DNA from: Nocardioides immobilis
GTDB lineage: Bacteria > Actinomycetota > Actinomycetes > Propionibacteriales > Nocardioidaceae
Assembly (NCBI RefSeq): GCF_003515065.1
Contig: NZ_QXGH01000040.1
Location: 1 to 64,000, forward strand
Length of the DNA: 64,000 bases
Direction: 5' to 3'
Below the pieces are notes generated by a model. It was not told where the DNA came from. It worked only from the letters and a program-made list of their open reading frames with translations, and did no database searches. The position numbers and the translations under genes are program-made. Within the stretch, counting starts at the first letter, position 1; the number at the start of each line of letters is the position of its first letter. Shown piece by piece: positions 54,690 through 62,476 of the stretch.

Positions 54690-55564
54690 TGCGACAGCTC
54701 CCACAGTCGCTTGCCGATAAACGGTGTCACACCGGGCGGCTGAGACGTCATTCCGGCATCGACCGGCAGCGCAACACCGGTGACGAACCTGGCGTCGTCG
54801 GAAGCCAGATAGAGCATTGCGGACGACACTGCGTCGGGCTCGATCCACGGAACGGGCAGAAGGTTGAGCGTCTGGGAGGGCCACTCCATGTCGGCGTACG
54901 TCTTCGACGGGTCGTCGCCGCAGAACGCACGGATATGGGCCTCGTTCATGAACAGCGGCGTGTTCACCGCAGTGGGGCAGACGGCGTTGACCCGGATCCA
55001 GTAGTCCGCCAGCTCGGCCGCCAGTGTCTTCACCAGGCCGATGAGGCCGTGCTTCGCGGCGGCGTACGCCGTGTTGCCGTACAGCGGTACGAGCGCGGCC
55101 GCCGAGGCGGTCACGAGAATCGAGCCGCCGTTCTCCTTCATGTGAGGAACGACGGCGCGGACGACCTTGAACACCGACGACAGGTTGACGTCGACGATCA
55201 GGTCCCAGATCTCATCGGCCCCCTCGGACTCGACGCTGTGCCGGCTGGAGATGCCGTGGTTGATGATGACGGTGTCGAGGCGTCCGAGCTCAGCGACCGC
55301 CTCGTCGACCACCCGCCGCATCTCGTTGACGTCGCGGGCGTCCGCCTGATAGCTCAGGCACCGCTGACCGGTCTTCTCGACGAGCTTCACCGTCTCGGCC
55401 ATGTCTTCCGGCGTAGCTCCGTCGTAGTCGACGAGCTCGAAGTCCTCACAGATGTCGGTGAGGATGACGTCGGCGCCCTCCTCGGCCATCCGGACGGCGT
55501 GCGAACGCCCCTGGCCGCGGGCGCCGCCCGTGATGAGTACGACCTTGCCCGACATCTTGCCCAT
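54686..55564 (-). CDS. Mycofactocin-coupled SDR (carveol-dehydrogenase type), copy 5
   Basis: 292-aa mycofactocin-type SDR: GGARGQGRSHAVRMAEEGA, TDICEDFELVDYDGATPEDM, INHGISS, TASAAALVPLYGNTAYAAAKHGLIGL, VCPTAVNTPLFMNEAHI, LPVPWIEPDAVSSAM and a PGVTPFIGKRLWELSQ end. It is a close equal-length paralogue of copy 4 (45869). GGAAAGG lies 7 nt before the ATG. It directly precedes and is coupled to the amidohydrolase. Confidence 0.9.
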   Translation of the reverse strand: MGKMSGKVVLITGGARGQGRSHAVRMAEEGADVILTDICEDFELVDYDGATPEDMAETVKLVEKTGQRCLSYQADARDVNEMRRVVDEAVAELGRLDTVIINHGISSRHSVESEGADEIWDLIVDVNLSSVFKVVRAVVPHMKENGGSILVTASAAALVPLYGNTAYAAAKHGLIGLVKTLAAELADYWIRVNAVCPTAVNTPLFMNEAHIRAFCGDDPSKTYADMEWPSQTLNLLPVPWIEPDAVSSAMLYLASDDARFVTGVALPVDAGMTSQPPGVTPFIGKRLWELSQ

Positions 55565-55687
55565 GGCGAAACCTTTCCCAGTATGCACGGACGGGACCGC
55601 GCGTTGGTGATTGCCGACCGGCCGACGTGGAGCCCCGGTCGAGTGTTGTGTGAGTCACGTTAGTCGGATCGAAGTCGGGAAGCAAGT

Positions 55688-55699
55688 ATCACATATTAT
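55688..55699. promoter_or_regulatory. Regulon dyad site 9
   Basis: ATCACATATTAT (reverse ATAATATGTGAT), similar to site 7 on the minus strand. It overlaps the stop codon of the aldehyde dehydrogenase gene and lies about 125 bp upstream of the SDR at 55564, so it marks an internal promoter of the reverse gene series. Confidence 0.55.
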
Positions 55700-57213
55700 C
55701 CATGACTTCGTCGGAGGTCCCCTTCGACTTCGTTGTAGGGGACCGCCCGTGCCGTGGTGAGGTCCCATACGACGGCCTTGGGTCGCGTGTAGGAGCGCAC
55801 GGCGTCGAACCCGTTCTCCCGTCCGAACCCGCTTTCCTTGACGCCGCCGAAGGGCACCGTGGGATGGATGCTGCGATACGCGTTGACCCAGACCGTGCCC
55901 ACGGCGAGGTGCTGCACGAGGTATTGGATCTTGTGCGCGCTGTCACCCCAGACCTGAGCAGACAGGCCGAACGGCGACGTGTTCGATCGGTGCAGGACCT
56001 CCTCGACGTCGGAGTAGGAGAGCACGCTCGCCATCGGCCCGAAAGCCTCGGTCGTTGCGGCCGGGTTGTCGTCGGTCACGTCGGCCAGGACCGTCGGGGA
56101 GTAGAAGGCCCCCCCGGCAAGATCGCCGGTCGTCAGGGGACCACCGCCTGTCAGGAGCGCTGCTCCTTGGGCCACGGACGACCGGACCAACCTGTCGACG
56201 TGCTCGCGGTGGTGCTGGCTGACCAGGGTGCCCATCTGAGACGTCGGGTCCGTAGGCAGGCCGACCTTGACTCGGGCAGCGCGAGCGGCGAGCTCGTCGC
56301 ACACCTGCTGGTACTTCGACGAGTGGACGAAGATCCGCGAGCCGGCCACGCAGCTCTGTCCGCTCTTGACAAAGTTGGAGTGCAGCACTGATGGAAGCGC
56401 AAGGTCGAGGTCGGCGTCCTCGAGCAGGATGGCGGGGCTCTTTCCGCCGAGCTCGAGAGTCACCGGGATGATGTTGCGCGCTGACTGCCTGAGGACGGCT
56501 CGTCCGGCCTCTAGACCACCGGTGAACGCCACCATGCCGATGCCGGGATGCTCGGTGAGCATGGGGCCCACGACCTGGCCCCGGCCGGTCACGACGCTGA
56601 TCACGCCCGGCGGGATGCCAGCCTCGAGGGCTAGCTCGACGACCCTGTACGTCGAGAGCGGTGCCACATCGGGCGCCTTCAAGACGATGCAGTTGCCGGC
56701 CAGGATGGCCGGCCCGGCCTTGTTGGCGACGAAGATGATGTTGGCGTTGTAGGGGTTGATCCCCGCGACGACGCCGTACGGCTCATGGACACCGTAGGCC
56801 ACCCGGTCCGGGTACTGGGCGTACGAGGACCCTTCCATCTTGTCGGCCATCCCGGCGAGGTAGGTGAGCAACCGGACGGCCCCATCGACATCACCGCCCG
56901 TCTCGGCGCGCAAGTTCCCGACGTCTCTGACCTCCAGGTCGGCGAGCTCGTCCCTGTGCTCTCGCAGCTTCGCGACCCAGGCGCGCACGAGCTCCCCCCT
57001 GACGTCCGGGGGTGTGTCGCGCCACGTGGTGTCGAAGACCATCTGCGCCTGCTCCACGATCCGGTCGAGGTCGCCGGGGGTGAGCTCGTACGCCGCACCG
57101 ATGGCCTGCCCCGTCGCGGGATTGGTGACGGCGAGGAACTCGCCCGACGAGGGAACGACGTGGCCGTTGGCGCCGATGTAGCCGACCTTTAGTGCCGTGG
57201 TTGAACTTGCCAT
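55696..57213 (-). CDS. Aldehyde dehydrogenase, copy 2 (benzaldehyde dehydrogenase-like)
   Basis: 505-aa aldehyde dehydrogenase: GVVAGINPYNANIIFVANKAGPAILAGNCIVLKAP, FTGGLEAGRAVLRQSA, TLELGGKSPAILLEDADLDLAL (general-base Glu) and KSGQSCVAGSRIFV (nucleophile Cys), then GTVWVNAYRSIHPTVPFGGVKESGFGRENG. The family oxidises aldehydes with NAD(P). CAGGAG lies 8 nt before the ATG. It sits 61 bp after the MaoC gene of the Mct trio and may be co-transcribed. Confidence 0.92.
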   Translation of the reverse strand: MASSTTALKVGYIGANGHVVPSSGEFLAVTNPATGQAIGAAYELTPGDLDRIVEQAQMVFDTTWRDTPPDVRGELVRAWVAKLREHRDELADLEVRDVGNLRAETGGDVDGAVRLLTYLAGMADKMEGSSYAQYPDRVAYGVHEPYGVVAGINPYNANIIFVANKAGPAILAGNCIVLKAPDVAPLSTYRVVELALEAGIPPGVISVVTGRGQVVGPMLTEHPGIGMVAFTGGLEAGRAVLRQSARNIIPVTLELGGKSPAILLEDADLDLALPSVLHSNFVKSGQSCVAGSRIFVHSSKYQQVCDELAARAARVKVGLPTDPTSQMGTLVSQHHREHVDRLVRSSVAQGAALLTGGGPLTTGDLAGGAFYSPTVLADVTDDNPAATTEAFGPMASVLSYSDVEEVLHRSNTSPFGLSAQVWGDSAHKIQYLVQHLAVGTVWVNAYRSIHPTVPFGGVKESGFGRENGFDAVRSYTRPKAVVWDLTTARAVPYNEVEGDLRRSHG

Positions 57214-57274
57214 GGGTACGACTCCTGAGCGTCAGGGTTGTGGGTGGGCGGCGGGGGATGCCTGCTTGTTCGGA

Positions 57275-58240
57275 CTACCGCACGACCACGATGGGACGCC
57301 AGTCCAGAACGTCGCGATCGCCGTCGTCGTCGTGCGCTGTGACCAGCACTCGGAGGTCCGCGGTGCGCAGTCCGCAAGCGTCCCTGGCCACCGAGGTCAC
57401 CTCGATCGTCGACCTCACGGTGTCGCCCTCGCGGACCGGTCCGGTGTGGTCGCAGCCGTGCCAGCCGCCGATGGTCAGGAGATGGGGGAGCGTCTTGGTG
57501 AGCTGGGCCAGCGCGAGACCGATGGTGTGACCGCCGTAGACCAGCCGGCCGGTCGGCTGGCTGAACCTGTCGTGATGGACGTGCGCCAGGTTGAGTGTCA
57601 GGCGGGCCAGCTCGGGTGCGCTGGTGACGACGTCGCCTGCCTGCAGTTCCCACACGGTCCCGGCTTCGACCTCCGGCCCTTCGATCGCCGGCCATCGGTC
57701 GAGATCCCACGAGGTGACGAATGACATCAGTGGGGTCAGGTCCGGGGCCGTGCCGATGCCCGACAAGTCGTCCGCATGACCGGTGCTGATGTCGGGCGAG
57801 CTGAGCGGCAGCATCGCGCAGCGCCAGAAGTCGAGAACGAGACGTCCGTCCTGGTCCGTGGTGGTGATGCGCAGGGCAGCGAGACCGGTCGGCCGGCTGA
57901 CGTTCTGGCGCAGACCGACCACCTCGGTCCGCGTGGCAAGGGTGTCGCCGAGCGCGGGAAGGCGGCGGAACCCGAGGCCTCGGTAGAACAAGTTGGCCAC
58001 AACGCGGCGAGTCACCGACGTCGACTGGCCGATCGCCACGTCCCACACAAGTCCGGGATCGGCCAACGGACCTCCGGTCACTGCCCGTGCGAGGTGTTCG
58101 TCGAGGGACAGCTGAAGACGGCTTCCGAGGATGGACTGGTGGCAGGCTGCCCGACCCGGCGTCAGGGTCATGGACGGCGCCGTGAACACGTCGCCGACGG
58201 CAAGGTCGTCGAAGTGCGGGCCCTCCGCGAAGCTGCTCAT
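57275..58240 (-). CDS. Two-domain MaoC/FAS1-like hydratase (mesaconyl-C4-CoA or itaconyl-CoA hydratase-like)
   Basis: 321-aa double-hotdog protein. FDDLAVGDVFTAPSMTLTPG begins the first hotdog; FRRLPALGDTLATRTEVVGLRQN is its second part. ARLTLNLAHVHHDRFSQPTGRLVYGGHTIGLALAQL carries the hydratase Asp/His-type motif of the second domain. Proteins of this architecture hydrate mesaconyl-C4-CoA in the 3-hydroxypropionate cycle and itaconyl-CoA in itaconate degraders. ATG overlaps the CitE stop (ATGA). Confidence 0.85.
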   Translation of the reverse strand: MSSFAEGPHFDDLAVGDVFTAPSMTLTPGRAACHQSILGSRLQLSLDEHLARAVTGGPLADPGLVWDVAIGQSTSVTRRVVANLFYRGLGFRRLPALGDTLATRTEVVGLRQNVSRPTGLAALRITTTDQDGRLVLDFWRCAMLPLSSPDISTGHADDLSGIGTAPDLTPLMSFVTSWDLDRWPAIEGPEVEAGTVWELQAGDVVTSAPELARLTLNLAHVHHDRFSQPTGRLVYGGHTIGLALAQLTKTLPHLLTIGGWHGCDHTGPVREGDTVRSTIEVTSVARDACGLRTADLRVLVTAHDDDGDRDVLDWRPIVVVR

Positions 58241-59079
58241 TGCCGCCGGGCACTGTCGACGACGCGACGTGCACGCATGGCGATTGCTTCGTCCAGCATC
58301 CGGCCCTTCCACTGCACCGCCCCGCGCCCCTCGCGCTGCGCGTCATCCATGGCTTCGAGGATCTCGCGTGCCTCGGCGACCTCCTCGTCGGTGGGTGTGA
58401 AGACGCGCTGCACCGCAGGGATCTGAGCGGGATGGATGACCCACTTGCCGTCGAAGCCGAGACCCTGGGCGACGGACGCTGCACGATCGAGGTCCGCGTC
58501 CGCCGCGGTGGTCAGGAGCGGCCCGTCGATCACTTGGATCCCGGCAGCACGGGCGGCCAGCAGGACCAGATCCTGCACGGTGTGCCAGGGGGCGTCGATG
58601 CGACGACCCAGCGAGGCGGAGAGGTCGGCGTAGCCGATGATCAGCGCGGTCATTCGGTTACTCGCCGAGGCGATCCCCTGGACCTGCTGGACGCCGCGCG
58701 GGGACTCGATGAGGGCCTGGATGCCCAGGGCCTTGGTGCGTCCGGCTCTGTCCTCCAGCAAGTCGAGGTGGCGACTTAGGTCGAGGATGGCTGCGGGGTC
58801 CTCTGCCTTGGGGAGCACAATCGAGTCGACGACGGGACTGGCGACGGCCGCCACGATGTCGTTCTCCGCCCACTCCGAGCCCAGGGCGTTGATCCGAACG
58901 GCGACGGAGCCCTGGGCGCGCGCGCTCAGATGGGCGATGTTGGTGCGTGCGGTGTCTTTCTGGTCGACGCTGACCGCGTCCTCGAGGTCGATGACGACCT
59001 CGTCGACCTCGAGACCCCAGGCCTTGTCGATCTTGCGCGGCTCAGAGGCCGGAACGGACAGGACTGCCCTGCGCCTCAC
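58237..59079 (-). CDS. HpcH/HpaI-CitE family lyase (third copy, citramalyl-CoA lyase-like)
   Basis: 280-aa CitE-like lyase: RAVLSVPASEPRKIDKAW, EVVIDLEDAVSVDQK (metal-binding), VAVRINALGSEWAEND, IVLPKAEDPAAI, IQALIESPRGVQQV (active-site Glu) and KWVIHPAQIPAVQRVF. In this trio it should split (S)-citramalyl-CoA or a related 3-hydroxyacyl-CoA into acetyl-CoA (or propionyl-CoA) and pyruvate. The GTG start overlaps the upstream gene's stop (GTGA). Confidence 0.9.
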   Translation of the reverse strand: MRRRAVLSVPASEPRKIDKAWGLEVDEVVIDLEDAVSVDQKDTARTNIAHLSARAQGSVAVRINALGSEWAENDIVAAVASPVVDSIVLPKAEDPAAILDLSRHLDLLEDRAGRTKALGIQALIESPRGVQQVQGIASASNRMTALIIGYADLSASLGRRIDAPWHTVQDLVLLAARAAGIQVIDGPLLTTAADADLDRAASVAQGLGFDGKWVIHPAQIPAVQRVFTPTDEEVAEAREILEAMDDAQREGRGAVQWKGRMLDEAIAMRARRVVDSARRQ

Positions 59080-60314
59080 CTCTCGCCTCCGATGACGCCC
59101 CGGTCGTGCAGCCGCGACACCTCGTGGGGGTCCAACCCGAGCACTGCTGTGAGCACCTCGTCCGTGTTCTCGCCGAGGCGAGGCGCGGCTCGAGGCTCGG
59201 TGTAGACCCCGTGGCTGCGGATCGGCGAACGCGCGGAGGTGACGACACCGATTCCGGGCTGCTCGAGCTGGGTGACGACCGTCCCGTCAGGGACCTTCGC
59301 GAGCTCCTTTACGGCCTCGGCCATCGTGCGGTACCGGCTCCACAGCACCTGGGCGGCGTCCAGCTCCTGGGTGACCTCGTCGACCGTGCGGGCCGCGAAC
59401 CACGGGCGCAGCACGGCCGCGATTGTCTCGCGGAGCTGGTAGCGGTCGGTCTCGACCGCGAGGTCGACCTGCAGCGCCTCCTCGAGGGCGCGAAACACGC
59501 GGTCGGTCTTGGTCACGTCGCGCAGGTTCTTCCACTGCCGCGACGTGAGGGCAACGACCATGACGCGGTGATGGTCGAGCGTCGCGAAGTCGACGCCGAA
59601 GCTGCCGTAGACGTGGTTGCCGTGTCGCGGTCGGTCGCCCCGCTCCGCCGCCTCAGCGAGCCAACCGAGCGACGCGACGCCAGCTAGAGCGACGTCGGCG
59701 AGCGCGAGGGAGAGGAAGGAGCCCTCGCCGGTGCGGTCGCGCCGGCGGAGTGCCGACAGGAGGGCAGTGACGGCGGTCATCCCGGTCAACAGGTCCCAGG
59801 CCGGCAGGACGTGGTTCACCGGCTCAGCGACGCTGGCTGGGCCGGTGATGTCGGGGACGCCGACTTCCGCATTGACGGTGTAGTCGACAGCCGGGCGGCC
59901 GTCGGGGTGGCCCTGGATGTGTACCTGGATGAGATCGGATCGGCGCTGGACGAGCGCGTCGTACGCGAGCCAAGGCCGTCCGACGTTATTGTCCACGATG
60001 ACGCCCGCGTCCGGTCCGGGCAGCGTGGCAAGGCTGACAACGAGCTCGCGCCCCTCCGGTTGACGAAGGTCGACGCACACCGACCGCTTGCCGCGGTTCA
60101 GCGCCGACCAGTACAGGCTCTCGCCCGTGCGGTTCGAGACTGGCCACCTGCCGTGATCTGCGGCTCCGCCGATCGGATCGACACGAATGACGTCGGCACC
60201 CATGGTCGCGAGAGTCATGCAGCCGGACGGGCCTGCGACGAAGCTGGAGCACTCCAGGACGCGAAGTCCCTGCAACGGGCGGTGGGAGGGCAAGTCTCCA
60301 ATGTCATCGCTCAT
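59076..60314 (-). CDS. mct: CaiB/BaiF CoA-transferase, 2-methylfumaryl-CoA isomerase (Mct)-like
   Basis: 412-aa class III CoA-transferase fold. LQGLRVLECSSFVAGPSGCMTLATMGADVIRVDP starts it; VDYTVNAEVGVPDITGP holds the catalytic Asp; and HGNHVYGSFGVDFATLDHHRVMVVALTSRQWKNL is a stretch I recognise from mesaconyl-CoA C1-C4 transferases. The reaction would be intramolecular CoA transfer, or CoA loading of a methyl-branched unsaturated diacid. The ATG at 60314 abuts a dyad site, so translation may be leaderless; an ATG at 60341 would sit beyond the operator. Confidence 0.78.
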   Translation of the reverse strand: MSDDIGDLPSHRPLQGLRVLECSSFVAGPSGCMTLATMGADVIRVDPIGGAADHGRWPVSNRTGESLYWSALNRGKRSVCVDLRQPEGRELVVSLATLPGPDAGVIVDNNVGRPWLAYDALVQRRSDLIQVHIQGHPDGRPAVDYTVNAEVGVPDITGPASVAEPVNHVLPAWDLLTGMTAVTALLSALRRRDRTGEGSFLSLALADVALAGVASLGWLAEAAERGDRPRHGNHVYGSFGVDFATLDHHRVMVVALTSRQWKNLRDVTKTDRVFRALEEALQVDLAVETDRYQLRETIAAVLRPWFAARTVDEVTQELDAAQVLWSRYRTMAEAVKELAKVPDGTVVTQLEQPGIGVVTSARSPIRSHGVYTEPRAAPRLGENTDEVLTAVLGLDPHEVSRLHDRGVIGGER

Positions 60315-60320
60315 CCGTAC

Positions 60321-60332
60321 ATCGTACACAAT
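60321..60332. promoter_or_regulatory. Regulon dyad site 10
   Basis: ATCGTACACAAT, a perfect match to the shared dyad and identical to site 5a. It lies 7-18 bp before the Mct-like start on the minus strand and 52 bp after the end of the GntR gene, so it governs the reverse catabolic operon. Confidence 0.7.
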
Positions 60333-60383
60333 ATTTTTCAAGCGATGAAGCCAGCGCGGCCTCGGCTGCTTCGGGAAGCCCCG

Positions 60384-61088
60384 TCAGGCCGGCTTCTCCT
60401 CGGCGTCCGCCCACAGGCCTTGCTTGATCAGGCTCTCGATGAGGTGATCGGCGCCCTCGAGGATGTGGACCTCCATGAGGGAGCGCGCCTTCTTGGTGTG
60501 TCCCTTCCTGAGGGCCTCGAGGAGGAGTGGGTGATCATGGGATGCGCCGGCGACCTGACCCTCGATGGTGGCGTAGAAGCGGTTCGGGAGGTGCTTCACG
60601 ACAGCGCCCTGAAGCAGCGCGAGTCGGTGGGAGTTGGCCGCGAGGTTCACCTGGCGGTGGAACTGGTGTCCGATCTCGGCGATTGCTTCTTCATCTCCGC
60701 TCGCGATGGCGGCGTCGTACTCCTTGAGATTCTCGTCGAGAGCCTTGAGCTGTTCGGGCGTGATGTTGACGGCAGCGCGAGCCGCGAGCTCGGCGCCAAG
60801 CTGGGCCTGCGCCCAGAAGAGGTCGCGAATGTCCTGCTGGGTGAAGGGAGCGACGACGAACCCGCGTCGAGGCTCGAGACGCACGAAACCCTCGCTCTTA
60901 AGAGCCAAAAGCCCCTCCCGTACGGGCGTGTTGCTCACGCCGACGGCCTCCGCGATGGGCTCCATGCGCAGGAAGTCGCCCGGTCTGACGGCGCCGGAGA
61001 TGATGAGCTCGCGCACGTAGGTGGCGACTTCTTCGGGAAGTTGGGTTCGCTTGCGGCTCCGTGCCGCCGCGATCCTGTCCTGTGTCAT
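60384..61088 (-). CDS. GntR-family (FCD/FadR-type) transcriptional regulator
   Basis: 234-aa regulator. The winged helix is at residues about 18-83 (VATYVRELIISGAVRPGD, VSNTPVREGLLALKSEGFVRLEPRRGFVV). Residues about 90-215 form an FCD effector domain with candidate metal ligands in QFHRQV, HDHPLLLEAL and EVHILEGADHL. FCD regulators usually bind carboxylic acids or acyl-CoA and are released from AT-rich dyads. Dyad sites lie on both sides of it (60321, 61109), which suggests autoregulation and control of the neighbouring operons. GGGAGAGGGCAG precedes the ATG. Confidence 0.9.
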   Translation of the reverse strand: MTQDRIAAARSRKRTQLPEEVATYVRELIISGAVRPGDFLRMEPIAEAVGVSNTPVREGLLALKSEGFVRLEPRRGFVVAPFTQQDIRDLFWAQAQLGAELAARAAVNITPEQLKALDENLKEYDAAIASGDEEAIAEIGHQFHRQVNLAANSHRLALLQGAVVKHLPNRFYATIEGQVAGASHDHPLLLEALRKGHTKKARSLMEVHILEGADHLIESLIKQGLWADAEEKPA

Positions 61089-61108
61089 CTGCCCTCTCCC
61101 AAGTCACT

Positions 61109-61128
61109 ATCGTATGGAATGCACTATA
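61109..61128. promoter_or_regulatory. Regulon dyad site 11 and GntR promoter
   Basis: Core ATCGTATGGAAT (61109-61120), a match to the dyad with a weaker right half. On the minus strand TATAGT (61123-61128) is a plausible -10 box for the GntR gene, 35 bp upstream of its ATG, so a protein bound here would block its own promoter. Confidence 0.55.
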
Positions 61129-61202
61129 CCTGCTATAGCACCTTGGTTCCGCTCGATGTGCCGTGTCCGGGGGAGTCGTGCCTCCGTCGCTAGGTGAGCA
61201 AA

Positions 61203-61219
61203 AGTATAATATATGTGCT
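61203..61219 (+). promoter_or_regulatory. Promoter / dyad-like site 12 for the MFS gene
   Basis: AGTATAATATATGTGCT contains a perfect -10 hexamer TATAAT (61205-61210), 9 nt before the GTG at 61220. The following ATATGTG resembles the right half of sites 5a and 7. The dyad itself is weak here. Confidence 0.4.
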
Positions 61220-62476
61220 GTGACCATTCCCTACGCCTCTTGTTCCGTGACATCGGGCGGGTCTCCAGGAGGCGGGAAGATATGGCAGCTATTCGGCGTG
61301 CTGGTGTTTCCGGCCGCGGTGGCCGTCCATGCCATGTTGCCAGTGCTGGCCCTCGGCTCGATCGCGTTCGGGATCAGGGCCGACATCCAGTTGAGTGTCG
61401 CCGACATCGGTCTGGCCTTCTCTTCGTTCTTCCTGTGCTCGGCCGTGTTCACGAGTGCCGGGGGTTGGCTGGCAGTGAGGTCTCGGACAAGCACGGTTGC
61501 GCGCGCAGGAACGTTGTGCAGCTCCTTGTTGTTCGTGGGTCTCGGAGCTGCGCCCAACCGACCAGTGTTCCTGATGCTCTGCCTCGGTGCCGGTGTCGTG
61601 AACGGGCTGTTGACACCCTCGCTGAACATCCTCATCACCAAGATCGTGCCGGTGAACCGGTGGGGGCTGGCGTTCGGGCTGAAGGCTGCCGCGGCTCCGG
61701 CGGCGGCGACCTTCGCGGCGCTCGGTGCCTACTGTGTGGCCGAGCTCGGCGTCGACTGGCGCTCTCTGTTCTGGTCCTGCGCTGTTGCGGGAGGCCTCCT
61801 GTTCACACTGTCGTGGAGGCTGGGAAGGGACGAGGTCGAGACGGACCGCCGCGAGCAACGTCAGAGGATGCGGCCGCAACGGTCCCTCGTCATCCTTGGC
61901 TTCGGCGGTCTCTGCGGCTCGATCGGGACGTCGGTCCTCACGCCGTTCACCGTCGAAGGGTTGATCGACGCGGGACAGACACCGAGCAGTGCCGCGATCC
62001 TGCTGGCTGTCGGCGGCTGGGTGGGAATCGTCTCCAGGGTCGCGGTCGGAGTGCTGTCCGACGTGTGGCCCGAGCCGCTGTGTCATCTGCGGGCCACGTC
62101 GGCGATGCTGGTGGCCGGATCCCTGAGCATGGTGGTCCTCGGAGCGGGCGGGCCGTTCGGCCTGCTGCTGTCGGCGACCCTGGTGGCGTTCGGGCTGGGT
62201 TGGTCCTGGCCGGGGTTGTTGCACCACGCGGCGTTGGCAACGCACGCGCACAATGCCGCGGTCGCCACGAGCTACATGCAGACCGGCACGTTTCTCGGTG
62301 CTCTGATCGGTCCGTTGTGCTTCGGGTTCGTGGCTCAACAGGTGTCGTTCCCCGCGGCCTGGTTCATCTCCGCAACGAGTGCGCTGCTCGGGGCAGCCTT
62401 CATGATGGCGACTGTTCGGGAGCTGAAGCCTCACCACCCGCCGAACGACAGCCCTCCGTTGACACTCACGGTCTGA
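61220..62476 (+). CDS. MFS transporter
   Basis: 418-aa membrane protein with about 12 hydrophobic segments. VLVFPAAVAVHAMLPVLALGSIAFGIR begins the membrane part; LCSAVFTSAGGWLAVRSRTSTVARAG is motif A-like but lacks the usual DRxGRR, and RWGLAFGLKAAAAPAAATFAALGAY follows. The second half starts at about residue 215 (SLVILGFGGLCGSIGTSV). Substrate unknown; import or export of a pathway acid is possible. The start is GTG 61220 because a -10 box lies 9 nt upstream; the open frame extends 5' across that promoter. Confidence 0.8.
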   Translation: MTIPYASCSVTSGGSPGGGKIWQLFGVLVFPAAVAVHAMLPVLALGSIAFGIRADIQLSVADIGLAFSSFFLCSAVFTSAGGWLAVRSRTSTVARAGTLCSSLLFVGLGAAPNRPVFLMLCLGAGVVNGLLTPSLNILITKIVPVNRWGLAFGLKAAAAPAAATFAALGAYCVAELGVDWRSLFWSCAVAGGLLFTLSWRLGRDEVETDRREQRQRMRPQRSLVILGFGGLCGSIGTSVLTPFTVEGLIDAGQTPSSAAILLAVGGWVGIVSRVAVGVLSDVWPEPLCHLRATSAMLVAGSLSMVVLGAGGPFGLLLSATLVAFGLGWSWPGLLHHAALATHAHNAAVATSYMQTGTFLGALIGPLCFGFVAQQVSFPAAWFISATSALLGAAFMMATVRELKPHHPPNDSPPLTLTV

